Part shown: piece after piece, positions 17,954-25,825 of the stretch
Layout of the letters: each line of letters opens with the position of its first letter
How positions within the stretch are numbered: the first letter of the stretch is position 1
Source: Streptomyces sp. WMMC940
GTDB lineage: Bacteria; Actinomycetota; Actinomycetes; Streptomycetales; Streptomycetaceae
NCBI RefSeq assembly: GCF_027460265.1
Contig: NZ_JAPZBC010000001.1
Location: forward strand, 5,188,001 to 5,252,000
Length of the DNA: 64,000 nucleotides
Direction of reading: 5' to 3'
The notes under the pieces: model-generated
Told to the model about the DNA's origin: nothing
The model's database searches: none
What the model saw: the letters and a program-made list of their open reading frames with translations, nothing else
Made by a program: the position numbers and the translations under genes

Positions 17954-18463
17954 TCAGCCCTGCGCGCCGCTCGCCCGACGGCGCAGGAACCAGGTCCCGC
18001 CGACGGCGGCCGCGGCCAGGACGGCCACCCCCGCCGTGATCTGGGTGATGTCGGGGCCGACGCTGCCGCCGACTCCCGTCTTCACATGGCCGCTCGGTTC
18101 GTGCCCGTGGGCCCGCACCACGAGGTCCCCTGCGGCCTTCGTGCCGTTGTCGCAGAGCACGGAGACCGTGTAGGTCCCCGGCTCGGTGTCCTCGGGCACC
18201 GTGAACCTGCCGACCGCGGCGTCCTTGCGGGCGCCGGGTGCCAGGTCGAACCCGTCCGCGCCGAGCGACTCGGCGTCGCCCGTGCCGTGACCGCGCTCGC
18301 CGCACGCGGTGGTGCTCACGGTCACGGCGGCACCGGCGGTGGTGCTCGAGGGGGTCAGGGTCAGTGTTCCGGGGTCCGCCGCGTACGCGGCGGGGAGGGC
18401 GGTCGCACCGACGCAGGCGGCCGTGAGCGCGAGGCCGACCAGCAGGCGGGCGGTGGTGCGCAT
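17954..18463 (-). CDS. Exported Ig-like protein with C-terminal membrane anchor
   Basis: A 169-aa secreted protein. Signal peptide MRTTARLLVGLALTAACVGATALPAAYA is cleaved near residue 28. The mature part is an immunoglobulin-like beta domain (LTLTPSSTTAGAAVTVSTTACGERG...FTVPEDTEPGTYTVSVLCDNG). A transmembrane helix and positive tail (VAVLAAAAVGGTWFLRRRASG) follow at the C-terminus. There is no LPXTG motif before the anchor, although a class F sortase lies next to it. The start at 18463 has GGAGGAC upstream. An in-frame ATG at 18529 would disrupt the signal peptide. Function unknown, presumably cell-surface. Confidence 0.85.
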   Translation of the reverse strand: MRTTARLLVGLALTAACVGATALPAAYAADPGTLTLTPSSTTAGAAVTVSTTACGERGHGTGDAESLGADGFDLAPGARKDAAVGRFTVPEDTEPGTYTVSVLCDNGTKAAGDLVVRAHGHEPSGHVKTGVGGSVGPDITQITAGVAVLAAAAVGGTWFLRRRASGAQG

Positions 18464-18717
18464 GACGTCCTCCGGGGCGATGGCCGGTGCCGCCGGACCG
18501 GGGTGCCGGCGGCCGTTCCTACATCTCAAGAGGTAAGGCGCAGACCGCCCCCCACGCCTGCTGATGGGCGATCAGTTTCGCTCGAACCGTACGGCGTGTC
18601 GTCTTGGTTCGGGGGCGTCGTCGCAGGTCACAGGGGTGCGATTGCGCCATTGGCCGGGCGGTTCGAGGAGCCGCGCCGAACGAGTGACGCCCCCTGCGCG
18701 AGCCACGCGGGCCGCCG

Positions 18718-19503
18718 TCAGATGTCGTCCCAGGGGACCGTCCCGTACGCCTCGCACAACCGGGTCATCAGCTCCCCGTCCACGGCGAACCCCGTCGTGC
18801 CGATCCGGTGGACGGGCGCGAGGCCCTGTGAGTTCATCAGTACCGCCGCCGGGTACGCGCCGAGGTCCGCGAGCCGCACCTCCCGCCGCACGGACGGCAG
18901 CAGCCGCTCCAGCAGCGCCATCGTGGTCCCGCGCAGCGCCGGCGCGTCCGGCCAGACGAGCGAAGTGCCGTCCCAGAAGGCGACATTGGTGGTGTGGCCC
19001 TCCGCGACTTCCCCGCCGGGGCCGGTCAGCAGCGCGTCGTCGAAGCCCGCCAGCGCGGCGGCCCGCCCGTAGTACGGCTGGCCGACCCCGCCCGCGTGCT
19101 TGATGTGCGGGACCGGCCGCAGGAACGGCACCGGCATCATGCTCCGGGGCGTCCCCGGCATGGTCCGCGGCTCCCGCACGGTCACCACCACCGTCGGCGC
19201 GCCGCCTCCGGTCGCCGCCCCGTACACGTACACCCGCACGCCCGCGTCGCCCCGGCCCGACCCGTCGAGCGCGTGGCGCACCAGCGCCCGCACCAGGTCC
19301 CCGTCGAGGCCCGTGCCGAACAACTCGCGCGTCCCGTGGTCCAGCCGCTCCAGGTGCAGCGCCAGGCCCCGGGCCCGGCCGTCGCGCACCTGCATCGCGG
19401 TGAAGTGCCCGTAGGCGGCCTGGAGCACCGGGATCACGGCGGGATCCAGCCCGGTCGCCGGCCTGCCGTCGATCTCGATGTGCACGTTCGGCGGATTCGT
19501 CAC
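18718..19503 (-). CDS. Aminotransferase class IV (branched-chain aminotransferase / ADC lyase-like)
   Basis: A 261-aa PLP enzyme of fold type IV. The PLP Lys is K135 in HIKHAGG. E168 in GEVAEGHTTNVAFWDG and the C-terminal LRGTTMALLERLL phosphate-binding segment are present. Length and sequence fit the class shared by branched-chain aminotransferases, D-amino acid aminotransferases and aminodeoxychorismate lyases. The MNSQGLAPVHRIG end is typical of the actinobacterial subgroup usually annotated only as aminotransferase class IV. Substrate not assignable from sequence. Single gene; the 120 bp upstream hold two copies of a 20-bp direct repeat (19523-19542 and 19552-19571). Confidence 0.9.
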   Translation of the reverse strand: MTNPPNVHIEIDGRPATGLDPAVIPVLQAAYGHFTAMQVRDGRARGLALHLERLDHGTRELFGTGLDGDLVRALVRHALDGSGRGDAGVRVYVYGAATGGGAPTVVVTVREPRTMPGTPRSMMPVPFLRPVPHIKHAGGVGQPYYGRAAALAGFDDALLTGPGGEVAEGHTTNVAFWDGTSLVWPDAPALRGTTMALLERLLPSVRREVRLADLGAYPAAVLMNSQGLAPVHRIGTTGFAVDGELMTRLCEAYGTVPWDDI

Positions 19504-19624
19504 CCGCCCACCCTAGGCCGGGCCCGCGTCGGTGCTCCTCCGCGGACCGGACCCGCGTCGGTGCTCCTCCGAGGTCCCGGTCCGGGACGCGGACCGACGG
19601 ACCGGTTGCCCGGCCTCCGCCCGC

Positions 19625-20080
19625 TCAGTCCTCGATCAGCCGGCGGGGACCGGGGCCGTGCGCGGCCAGTTCGTCACCCGGGTTGGACAGCGCGCAGCGG
19701 TCCAGAGACAGACAACCGCAGCCGATGCAGTCCGTGAGGTTGTCCCGCAGGCGCTGGAGCGTACGGATCCGCACGTCCAGGTCCTCGCGCCAGCGTTCGG
19801 AGATCCGGGCCCAGTCCTCCCGGGTGGGTGTGCGGTCGTCCGGCAGCAGCCCCAGCACCTCGCGGATGGTGGCCAGCGGGATGCCGAGGCGCTGCGAGGT
19901 CCGGATGAACGCGACCCTGCGCAGGGTGTCCCTGCCGTAGCGCCGCTGGTTGCCGGCGGTGCGGCGGCTGGTGATGAGCCCCTCGCGCTCGTAGAAGCGC
20001 AGTGCGGACGGGGCGACGCCGCTGCGCTCCGCCAGCTCGCCGACCGTGGTTTCCCTGGCGTCCCGGGCGAGATGCGACAT
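19625..20080 (-). CDS. soxR: Redox-sensitive activator SoxR (MerR family)
   Basis: A 151-aa MerR-family regulator. N-terminal winged helix TTVGELAERSGVAPSALRFYEREGLI...RRYGRDTLRRVAFIR, then a dimerisation helix. The [2Fe-2S] cluster motif has Cys at 118, 121, 123 and 129 (C-x2-C-x-C-x5-C), exactly the SoxR spacing. In Streptomyces, SoxR responds to redox-active metabolites and activates a small regulon. The target promoters are not identified here, and no SoxR box could be recognised with confidence in the 430 bp between it and cutA. There may be a second SoxR paralogue elsewhere in the genome. Confidence 0.92.
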   Translation of the reverse strand: MSHLARDARETTVGELAERSGVAPSALRFYEREGLITSRRTAGNQRRYGRDTLRRVAFIRTSQRLGIPLATIREVLGLLPDDRTPTREDWARISERWREDLDVRIRTLQRLRDNLTDCIGCGCLSLDRCALSNPGDELAAHGPGPRRLIED

Positions 20081-20509
20081 ACCGTCAGACTATCGCTCGA
20101 CTTCGACGAAGGTTTAGGTGTCCCGCCGACCGGCGTGGAGCTCACCCCGCAGGCGCCCGCCGCCGATTCCGTTCTCCCGCCCGTCCCCGTGCCCGTCGCG
20201 ACGCGGTCATCCTGTCCCGTTCCCGGATCCTGTCCCCTCCCGGATCTGCCCCGCACCCGGATCCGGCTCCGTGCCCGCCGAGTCCGTGTCCGCCGAGGCA
20301 CCAGGCGCCGAAGGGTGACGGTGCTGCCGTCCCGCGGGTCCCGCCCCCGTGCCGCCCGGGCGGCACGCCGGGCACGGTGGCCGTGCCCCGGGCCGGCACT
20401 GGATCACCCGGCGAGGTCGGTGGTAGACGTACGGCCGTGACCCCGGTCCTCCGCCGGGGCGCGCAGGCCGCGCGGACGTGCCCGTCCGCGCCCCGTACGA
20501 GGAGTGTTC
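20081..20509. other. Gap between soxR and cutA
   Basis: No convincing gene; Pro/Arg-rich open frames only. The soxR promoter should lie in the first ~60 bp, where a short palindrome CTTCG-A-CGAAG is seen. The remainder has repeated cccggatc-type motifs. Confidence 0.5.
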
Positions 20510-20836
20510 GTGACCCGGGCCATGACCGTACTGACCACGACCGACAGCGCCGCGAAGGCCGAGGAGCTGGCGCGCGGCGCGGTGGAGGCGAGGCTGGCCG
20601 CCTGCGCGCAGATCTCGGCGCCCGTCACCTCCGTGTACCACTGGCGGAACGCCATCGAGACCAGCGAGGAGTGGCAGGTCCTGCTCAAGACCACCGAGGA
20701 CCGCTACGACGCGCTGGAGGCGCATCTGCTGACCCACCACGACTACGACACGCCCGAGATCATCGCGACACCGGTCGTGCGGGGAAGCGAGGGCTACCTG
20801 GCGTGGATCGCGGCGGAGACCGCGGAGCAGGCGTGA
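20510..20836 (+). CDS. cutA: CutA divalent-cation tolerance protein
   Basis: A 108-aa CutA1 protein forming a trimer of ferredoxin-like folds. It has VLTTTDSAAKAEELARGAVEARLAACAQISAPVTSVYHWRNAIETSEEWQVLLKTTEDRY, followed by HHDYDTPEIIATPV, the family signature. CutA binds divalent metals; its physiological role is debated. GAGGAG sits five nt before the GTG at 20510, favouring it over GTG 20504 or ATG 20522. The stop overlaps the next gene's GTG (GTGA), so the two are translationally coupled. Confidence 0.95.
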   Translation: MTRAMTVLTTTDSAAKAEELARGAVEARLAACAQISAPVTSVYHWRNAIETSEEWQVLLKTTEDRYDALEAHLLTHHDYDTPEIIATPVVRGSEGYLAWIAAETAEQA

Positions 20837-21261
20837 CGGGCCGGCACCGGGAGCCCCACCTGCCGTTCTTCGTCTACGGCACACTGCGTGCGGGCGAGCA
20901 CAACCACGACCTCTTCCTGCGCGGGCGCACCGCGGCCGAGGAACCCGCCCGACTGCGCGGCGCGCTCCTGTACGAGGGTCCGGGCTACCCGTACGCGATC
21001 GAGGGCGACGGCGTCGTCACCGGCGAACTCGTCACCGCGGCGCCGGGCCGTTACCGCGAACTCATAGCCGTGCTCGACCACCTGGAGGAGTACTTCGGCC
21101 CCGGCGACCCGCGCAACCTGTACGTGCGGGTCGAGCGCCACGTCCACACGGCGTCGGGCACCGTACCGGCCTGGGTGTACGTGGCGGCGGGGCCGGTGGC
21201 GCGCGAACTGCGGGCGAAGGGCACACCGATCCCCGGCGGCGACTGGTCCGCGCGGGGCTGA
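20833..21261 (+). CDS. Gamma-glutamylcyclotransferase family protein (AIG2-like)
   Basis: A 142-aa protein of the GGCT/AIG2 fold. It begins VTGRHREPHLPFFVYGTLRAGEHNHDLF with the YGTLRxG substrate loop. LYEGPGYPYAIEGDGVVTGELV and the catalytic-type Glu in LDHLEEYFGPGDPRNLYVR follow. Family members cyclise gamma-glutamyl amines or peptides, but most bacterial ones are uncharacterised. The GTG start is embedded in the cutA stop (GTGA), giving a two-gene operon. Confidence 0.9.
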   Translation: MTGRHREPHLPFFVYGTLRAGEHNHDLFLRGRTAAEEPARLRGALLYEGPGYPYAIEGDGVVTGELVTAAPGRYRELIAVLDHLEEYFGPGDPRNLYVRVERHVHTASGTVPAWVYVAAGPVARELRAKGTPIPGGDWSARG

Positions 21262-21288
21262 GACCGAGGACCGTCCGTCGCTGCGCGG

Positions 21289-21372
21289 CACCGGCCGGCA
21301 CCCCGGTCCGGTCCGGTTCGGTTCGGGCCCGTGCGCCGGCACCCCGGTCCGGTTCGGGCCCGTGCGCCCAGT
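21289..21372. repeat. Direct repeat between cyclotransferase and nasA genes
   Basis: Two copies of a ~30-bp sequence around GCCGGCACCCCGGTCCGG and TTCGGGCCCGTGCGC lie in the 137-bp convergent gap. Confidence 0.7.
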
Positions 21373-21398
21373 GCCGGCGGGCTCGTCCGGGCGACCCG

Positions 21399-23684
21399 TC
21401 AGCCCGCCGCCCGCTCCAGGCGTACCGCGCAGACCTTGAACTCCGGCATGCGCGACGTCGGGTCGAGGGCGGGATTGGTCAGCGTGTTGGCGCGGCCCGC
21501 GCCCGGCCAGTGGAAGGGCATGAACACCGTGTCGGGGCGGATCGCCTCGCTCACCCGGGCCGGAGCGACGGCCCGCCCACGGCGCGACACCACTGCCACG
21601 GGCTCGCCGTCCGCTACCCCCACCCTTGCCGCGAGCTGCGGATGCAGCTCGACGAACGGACCCGGGGCCGCCGCGTTCAGTTCGTCGACCCTGCGGGTCT
21701 GCGCCCCGGACTGGTACTGGGCCACGACCCGCCCGGTCGTCAGCACGACCGGGTACTCGGCATCGGTCTGTTCGGCGGCCTCCCGGTGCACCACGGGCAC
21801 GAACCTCGCCCGCCCGTCGGGCGTCGCGAACCGGTCGAGGAACAGCCGCGGCGTCCCCGGATGCGGGTTCCCGGCGGGCAGGTCCGGCTCCCCGGTGTGC
21901 CCTCGCGGCCTCTCCGCCGGCCCGTCGGGCCGCCCGCCCACCTCCACGGAGCGTCGCCCCGGTCCGGCCGGGGCGTCCGGACCGTCCACCGTTCCGGCCG
22001 TGTGCCGTGCCGGTCCGTCCGCGGGCCCCACCGTGCCCCGCCCCGGTCCGTCCGCCTCCGGGCAGGGCCAGAAGACGCCCTGCTCCTCCTCCAGCCTGCG
22101 GTAGCTGATGCCCGCGTAGTCCGCGGGACCGCCGGAGGAGGCGCGCCGCAGCTCTCCGAAGACCTCCTCCGGGTCCGTGGGGAAGCCCTTCTCGTGCCCC
22201 AGCAGCCCGGCGAGCCCGTGCATGACCTCCAGGTCGCTGCGCACGCCCGGCGGCGGCGTCAGCGCCCGGCGGCGCAGCAGCACCCTGCCCTCCAGGTTCG
22301 TCGTCGTCCCCGTCTCCTCCGCCCACTGGGTCACCGGCAGGACCACGTCGGCCAGTTCCGCCGTCTCCGACAGCACGACGTCCGCGACGGCGAGGAAGTC
22401 CAGTGAGCGGATCCGTTCCTCCACGTGCGCGGCGCGGGGCGCGGACACCACGGGGTTGGACCCCATCAGCAGCAGCGCCCGTACGTCCCGGCCGAGTGCG
22501 TCGAGCAGTTCGTACGCGCTCCGGCCGGGGCCCGGCAGCGAGTCGGGGTCGACACCCCACACCCCGGCCACGTGCGCACGCGCCGCCGGGTCGTCGAGCT
22601 TGCGGTAGCCGGGCAGCTGGTCCGCCTTCTGACCGTGCTCCCGGCCGCCCTGGCCGTTGCCCTGGCCGGTGAGGCAGCCGTAACCGGCCAGCGGCCGGCC
22701 CGCGTTGCCGGTGGCGAGGGCGAGGTTGATCCAGGCGCCGACCGTGTCCGTGCCCTTGGACTGCTGTTCCGGCCCGCGGGCGGTGAGGACCATCGCGTTC
22801 GGCGCGTCGCAGAAGAGGGCCACCGCCGAGCGCAGTTGGGGCACGCCCACGCCGGTGATCCGCTCGACCAGCTCGGGCCAGTGCGCCATCGCCGCCGCCC
22901 TGGCGTCCTCCCACCCGGTCGTGCGCTCCCGGATGAACTCCTCGTCGGTGCGGCCCTGCGCCACGACCAGGTGCAGCAGGCCGAGCGCGAGTGCGAGGTC
23001 GGTGCCGGGGCGCGGCGCGAGGTGCAGATCGGCCTGCTCGGCGGTCCGCGTACGCCGCGGGTCGACGACGATCAGGCGGCCGCCGTTGGCCTTCAGCTCC
23101 GTGAGGTAGCGCAGCGCGGGCGGCATGGTCTCGGCGAGGTTCGAGCCGACGAGGACGACGCAGCCGGTGCGCGGGATGTCCTCCAGCGGGAACGGCAGTC
23201 CCCGGTCCAGCCCGAACGCCTTGTTGTGGGCGGCCGCGGCCGAGGACATGCAGAACCGGCCGTTGTAGTCGATCTGCGAGGTGCCGAGCACGACCCGCGC
23301 GAACTTGCCCAGCGCGTACGCCTTCTCGTTGGTCAGGCCCCCGCCGCCGAACACGCCGACCGCGTCCGCCCCGTGCCGTGCGCGGGTGCGCCGCAGCCCG
23401 TCGGCGGTGACGCGGAGGGCCTCCTCCCAGGTGGCCGGTTCGAGCCTGCCTGTGGCGGGGCGTCGGACCAGGGGCCCGGTCAGCCTGACCCGGGAGGAGA
23501 GCACCGCGGGTGCCGTGCGGCCCTTGCCGCACAGGGCGCCCCGGTTGACCGGGAAGTCGTCCCGCTCCACGACCTCGACCGTCTCCCCGGACCCGCGCAG
23601 GTTCATCCCGCACTGCAGGGAGCAGTAGGGGCAGTGGGTCGGGACGAGGGCGGGGGCGGGCGCCGGGGCCGGTGCGTGGGACAT
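21399..23684 (-). CDS. nasA: Assimilatory nitrate reductase, molybdopterin catalytic subunit
   Basis: A 761-aa molybdopterin oxidoreductase. The N-terminal [4Fe-4S] ligands are C18, C21, C25 and C52 (HCPYCSLQCG...LCGKG), followed by the bis-MGD domains (DYNGRFCMSSAAAAHNKAFG, LVGSNLAETMPP, VVDPRRTRTAEQAD, GCLTGQGNGQGGREHG). A C-terminal ADDLING domain ends VRLERAAG. This is the soluble NasA/NarB type that reduces nitrate to nitrite. Residues ~545-615 are a Pro/Gly/Asp-rich insertion (EADGPGRGTVGPADGPARH...) not typical of the core fold. A GlnR-like box lies 24 bp upstream. The start lacks a well-spaced Shine-Dalgarno sequence, and a leaderless mRNA is plausible. It feeds the nitrite reductase encoded nearby. 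Confidence 0.93.
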   Translation of the reverse strand: MSHAPAPAPAPALVPTHCPYCSLQCGMNLRGSGETVEVVERDDFPVNRGALCGKGRTAPAVLSSRVRLTGPLVRRPATGRLEPATWEEALRVTADGLRRTRARHGADAVGVFGGGGLTNEKAYALGKFARVVLGTSQIDYNGRFCMSSAAAAHNKAFGLDRGLPFPLEDIPRTGCVVLVGSNLAETMPPALRYLTELKANGGRLIVVDPRRTRTAEQADLHLAPRPGTDLALALGLLHLVVAQGRTDEEFIRERTTGWEDARAAAMAHWPELVERITGVGVPQLRSAVALFCDAPNAMVLTARGPEQQSKGTDTVGAWINLALATGNAGRPLAGYGCLTGQGNGQGGREHGQKADQLPGYRKLDDPAARAHVAGVWGVDPDSLPGPGRSAYELLDALGRDVRALLLMGSNPVVSAPRAAHVEERIRSLDFLAVADVVLSETAELADVVLPVTQWAEETGTTTNLEGRVLLRRRALTPPPGVRSDLEVMHGLAGLLGHEKGFPTDPEEVFGELRRASSGGPADYAGISYRRLEEEQGVFWPCPEADGPGRGTVGPADGPARHTAGTVDGPDAPAGPGRRSVEVGGRPDGPAERPRGHTGEPDLPAGNPHPGTPRLFLDRFATPDGRARFVPVVHREAAEQTDAEYPVVLTTGRVVAQYQSGAQTRRVDELNAAAPGPFVELHPQLAARVGVADGEPVAVVSRRGRAVAPARVSEAIRPDTVFMPFHWPGAGRANTLTNPALDPTSRMPEFKVCAVRLERAAG

Positions 23685-23707
23685 GCGCTCCAGCGTGCGT
23701 CGTCCGT

Positions 23708-23745
23708 GTTACGGCGACGGGCCCGCCGCATTACGGCCTCGGTAC
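23708..23745 (-). promoter_or_regulatory. Putative GlnR box upstream of nasA
   Basis: Pentamers at exact 11-bp periodicity: read rightward GTTAC-n6-GGGCC-n6-ATTAC-n6-GGTAC, with two GTnAC-type half-sites. The proximal site (GTAAC read leftward) ends 23 nt before the nasA start. The segment GTAACAC-N7-GCACGCTG just upstream of the start is shared with the nitrite reductase operon promoter. GlnR control of nasA is known in S. coelicolor. Confidence 0.6.
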
Positions 23746-23783
23746 GCGGCCCTCCCCGGGCGGGGCGAGCGGCCGTGAGCGGC

Positions 23784-24656
23784 TCAGGGCAGGGTGTCCG
23801 CCGAGGCCAGGGCCTCGGTCACGCCCGTCTCCTCGGGCCCCAGGAAGTGCGGGTCCGGCCGGAGCACGACGTCCAGCGCCGCCTTGCCGGCCGCGAACAG
23901 CTCCCGCGCGCCGCCGTAGTACCAGACCGAGTCGTGGGGCTCGGCGACGCCGACGCCGTACGACTCGATCCCCGCGGCGTCGCACAGCGCGATCGCACGC
24001 GTGATGTGGAAGCCCTGGGTCACGAGCACGGCCCGGTCGACACCGAAGATCTTCTTGGCGCGGACGCAGGAGTCCCAGGTGTCGAAGCCCGCGTAGTCGC
24101 TCACGATCCGACCGTCCGGCACACCGCGCCGGACGAGGTACGTGCGCATCGCGTCCGGCTCGTCGTACTCCGCCCGGCTGTTGTCGCCGGTGACGAGGAC
24201 GACCTTGACCTTGCCGGAGCGGTACAGCTCCGCGGCGGTGTCCAGCCGGTGTGCGAGGTACGGGGTCGGCCGTCCCTTCCACAGCCCGGCGCCGAACACC
24301 ACCGCGACCTCCCGCTCGGGGGCGCCTTCGACCGTGCCGGTGCGGCTGTCGGCCACCGCGTGCATCCAGGTCGCCGGGGCGAGCGCGAGTACCGACGCGA
24401 GCATCAGCGCCTGCACGGTCCGCCGCTGCCCGAGCCGGGTCCGGGGCACCAGCCTGCTCGGCAGCAGCCGCTTCGGCCCCGGTCCGCCCGGCAGGAACCC
24501 GCGTCGCGCACGCCGGTCCGACAAGGGGCCGCGCCCGACGGGCCTGCCCGGCGGAGACCCGCGCCGCACGAGTCCGCGCGGCAGCAGTCCGCGCCGCACG
24601 AGTACGCGCGCCACGAGTCCGCGCGGCGGGAACGTGCGTGGCGGGAACTTGCGCAT
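23784..24656 (-). CDS. SanA/YdcF-like membrane protein (DUF218)
   Basis: A 290-aa protein with the DUF218 domain. VVFGAGLWKGRPTPYLAHRLDTAAELYRSGKVKVVLVTGDNS, YDEPDAMRTYLVRRGVP, DYAGFDTWDSCVRAKKIFG and VTQGFHITRAIALC are all diagnostic of the SanA/VanY-associated group linked to envelope barrier function. A single membrane helix lies at residues ~82-98 (VQALMLASVLALAPATWM). The first ~75 residues are an Arg/Pro/Gly/Leu-rich stretch of imperfect repeats (RGLLPRGLVRRG). Homologues I recall lack this stretch; it may be a cytoplasmic extension or the true start may be further downstream. It stands alone, downstream of nothing obvious. Confidence 0.85.
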   Translation of the reverse strand: MRKFPPRTFPPRGLVARVLVRRGLLPRGLVRRGSPPGRPVGRGPLSDRRARRGFLPGGPGPKRLLPSRLVPRTRLGQRRTVQALMLASVLALAPATWMHAVADSRTGTVEGAPEREVAVVFGAGLWKGRPTPYLAHRLDTAAELYRSGKVKVVLVTGDNSRAEYDEPDAMRTYLVRRGVPDGRIVSDYAGFDTWDSCVRAKKIFGVDRAVLVTQGFHITRAIALCDAAGIESYGVGVAEPHDSVWYYGGARELFAAGKAALDVVLRPDPHFLGPEETGVTEALASADTLP

Positions 24657-24866
24657 CGATGACCCCCTGGTTCGTCGGCTCACCTCCTCCGACGTTCGGC
24701 GGGGCGCAAAGGTTCGCCCCGTCCGCGCGATGTGAGCGGGGGAACTCCCCGGCTCGTCATTTGGAAGGGCGGAGGCCGTCTGCAGATGCCGTAAACCGAG
24801 GCGGAACAGCGGTCTCCGCTCCGGCACATGGTGCCGCTGCGCCGCAGATTGCGGCATCATCGAGCC

Positions 24867-25568
24867 ATGATCACTGTCTCCGCCCGGAACAACGCCGAGT
24901 GGTGCCACGCGATGTGCCGTGCGCACGGGATCCCCGGGGTGTTCGGTGACCGGGCCTGGACCAGCGAGCGGCGCACCCCGCCGTTCTATCCGGACGCCGT
25001 CACCCTCGCCCCGGACGCCACGGAGCGCGAGGTGCTGGGAGCGATCGACCTCACGGGGGCGGGCTGTTCGATCAAGGACAGCTTCGGGCGGCTGGACCTC
25101 TCGGCCGACGGTTTCGACGTGGCCTTCCACGCGCGCTGGATCCACCGTCCCGCCGTGCTCGCCGCACCGGTCGCACCCGACGACGTCGTCTGGCGCCCCG
25201 TACGGACCGCCCCGGACCTCGACCGCTGGGAGGCCGCGTGGTCCGGCGGCGACACGGCCCTGACCGGACTCTTCCGTCCGGGGCTCCTGTCGGACCGTAC
25301 CGTCACCGTCCTCGCCGGCACCGCCGACGGCGGTAGCCGCACGGTCGCCGGAGCGGTGGTCAGCCGCAGCGAGTCCGTCGTCGGCCTCTCGAACGTCTTC
25401 GCCGCGGACGGGGATCTGGACAGGGCCTGGTCCGGCTGTCTCGCCACCGTCGCCCGCTTCTGGCCGGGCATGCCCGTCGTCGGCTACGAGCACGGGGAGG
25501 ACCTGGAGGCGGCGGCCGGGCAGGGCTGCGTGCCCGGCCCCGAACTGCGCGTCTGGCTCGCGAGCTGA
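24867..25568 (+). CDS. Conserved hypothetical protein
   Basis: A 233-aa soluble protein starting MITVSARNNAEWCHAMCRAHGIPGVF that I cannot assign to a characterised family. It has two halves. The first (to ~105) contains YPDAVTLAPDATEREVLGAIDLTGAGCSIKDSFGRLDL. The second has DLDRWEAAWSGG...LLSDRTVTVLAGTADGGSRTVAGAVVSRSESVVGLSNVF and VGYEHGEDLEAAAGQG. The second half loosely resembles a GNAT-type acetyltransferase core, but the acetyl-CoA loop is not clear. No signal or membrane segment. There is no Shine-Dalgarno sequence before the ATG. Confidence 0.75.
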   Translation: MITVSARNNAEWCHAMCRAHGIPGVFGDRAWTSERRTPPFYPDAVTLAPDATEREVLGAIDLTGAGCSIKDSFGRLDLSADGFDVAFHARWIHRPAVLAAPVAPDDVVWRPVRTAPDLDRWEAAWSGGDTALTGLFRPGLLSDRTVTVLAGTADGGSRTVAGAVVSRSESVVGLSNVFAADGDLDRAWSGCLATVARFWPGMPVVGYEHGEDLEAAAGQGCVPGPELRVWLAS

Positions 25569-25605
25569 CGCGCGCGACCGGCAGCCGTTGCCCGTATCGG
25601 TGACG

Positions 25606-25725
25606 CCCCGGGTGTCGTCCTCGGCCCCGGGTGTCGTCCTCGGCCCCGGGTGTCGTCCTCGCGTCCGGTGTCGTCCTCGGCCCCGGGCGTCGTCCTCGCG
25701 TCCGGTGTCTCGTCCTCCGCCCCTG
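25606..25725. repeat. Tandem repeat of ~18 bp (cccgggtgtcgtcctcgg family)
   Basis: Six imperfect units, the first three nearly identical (ccccgggtgtcgtcctcgg). Later units alternate with a cgtccggtgtcgtcctcg variant. It lies between the hypothetical gene and the CbiX promoter. Confidence 0.9.
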
Positions 25726-25765
25726 GGCATCGCTGACATCCCCGTCCACCCAGCCGTGAGGCCGC

Positions 25766-25803
25766 GGTAAACACCCGTCATCACGGCGCAACGACGTGGC
25801 AAC
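25766..25803 (+). promoter_or_regulatory. Putative GlnR box upstream of the cbiX-type gene
   Basis: GGTAA-n6-GTCAT-n6-GCAAC-n6-GCAAC at exact 11-bp spacing, ending 22 nt before the ATG. GTCAT and both GCAAC each differ from their consensus pentamer by one base; GGTAA is poor. Position matches the nir and nasA boxes. A CAGTAT hexamer six nt before the ATG is a candidate -10 for a leaderless transcript. Confidence 0.5.
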
Positions 25804-25825
25804 CTGCGCCGGTCAGTATCGGTTC

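Noticed and set aside
20095..20120. A SoxR box next to soxR
   Set aside because: Only a short CTTCG-A-CGAAG palindrome is visible; it does not match the SoxR operators I know.
25606..25725. The 18-bp array as a CRISPR
   Set aside because: Units are directly adjacent, imperfect and without unique spacers.
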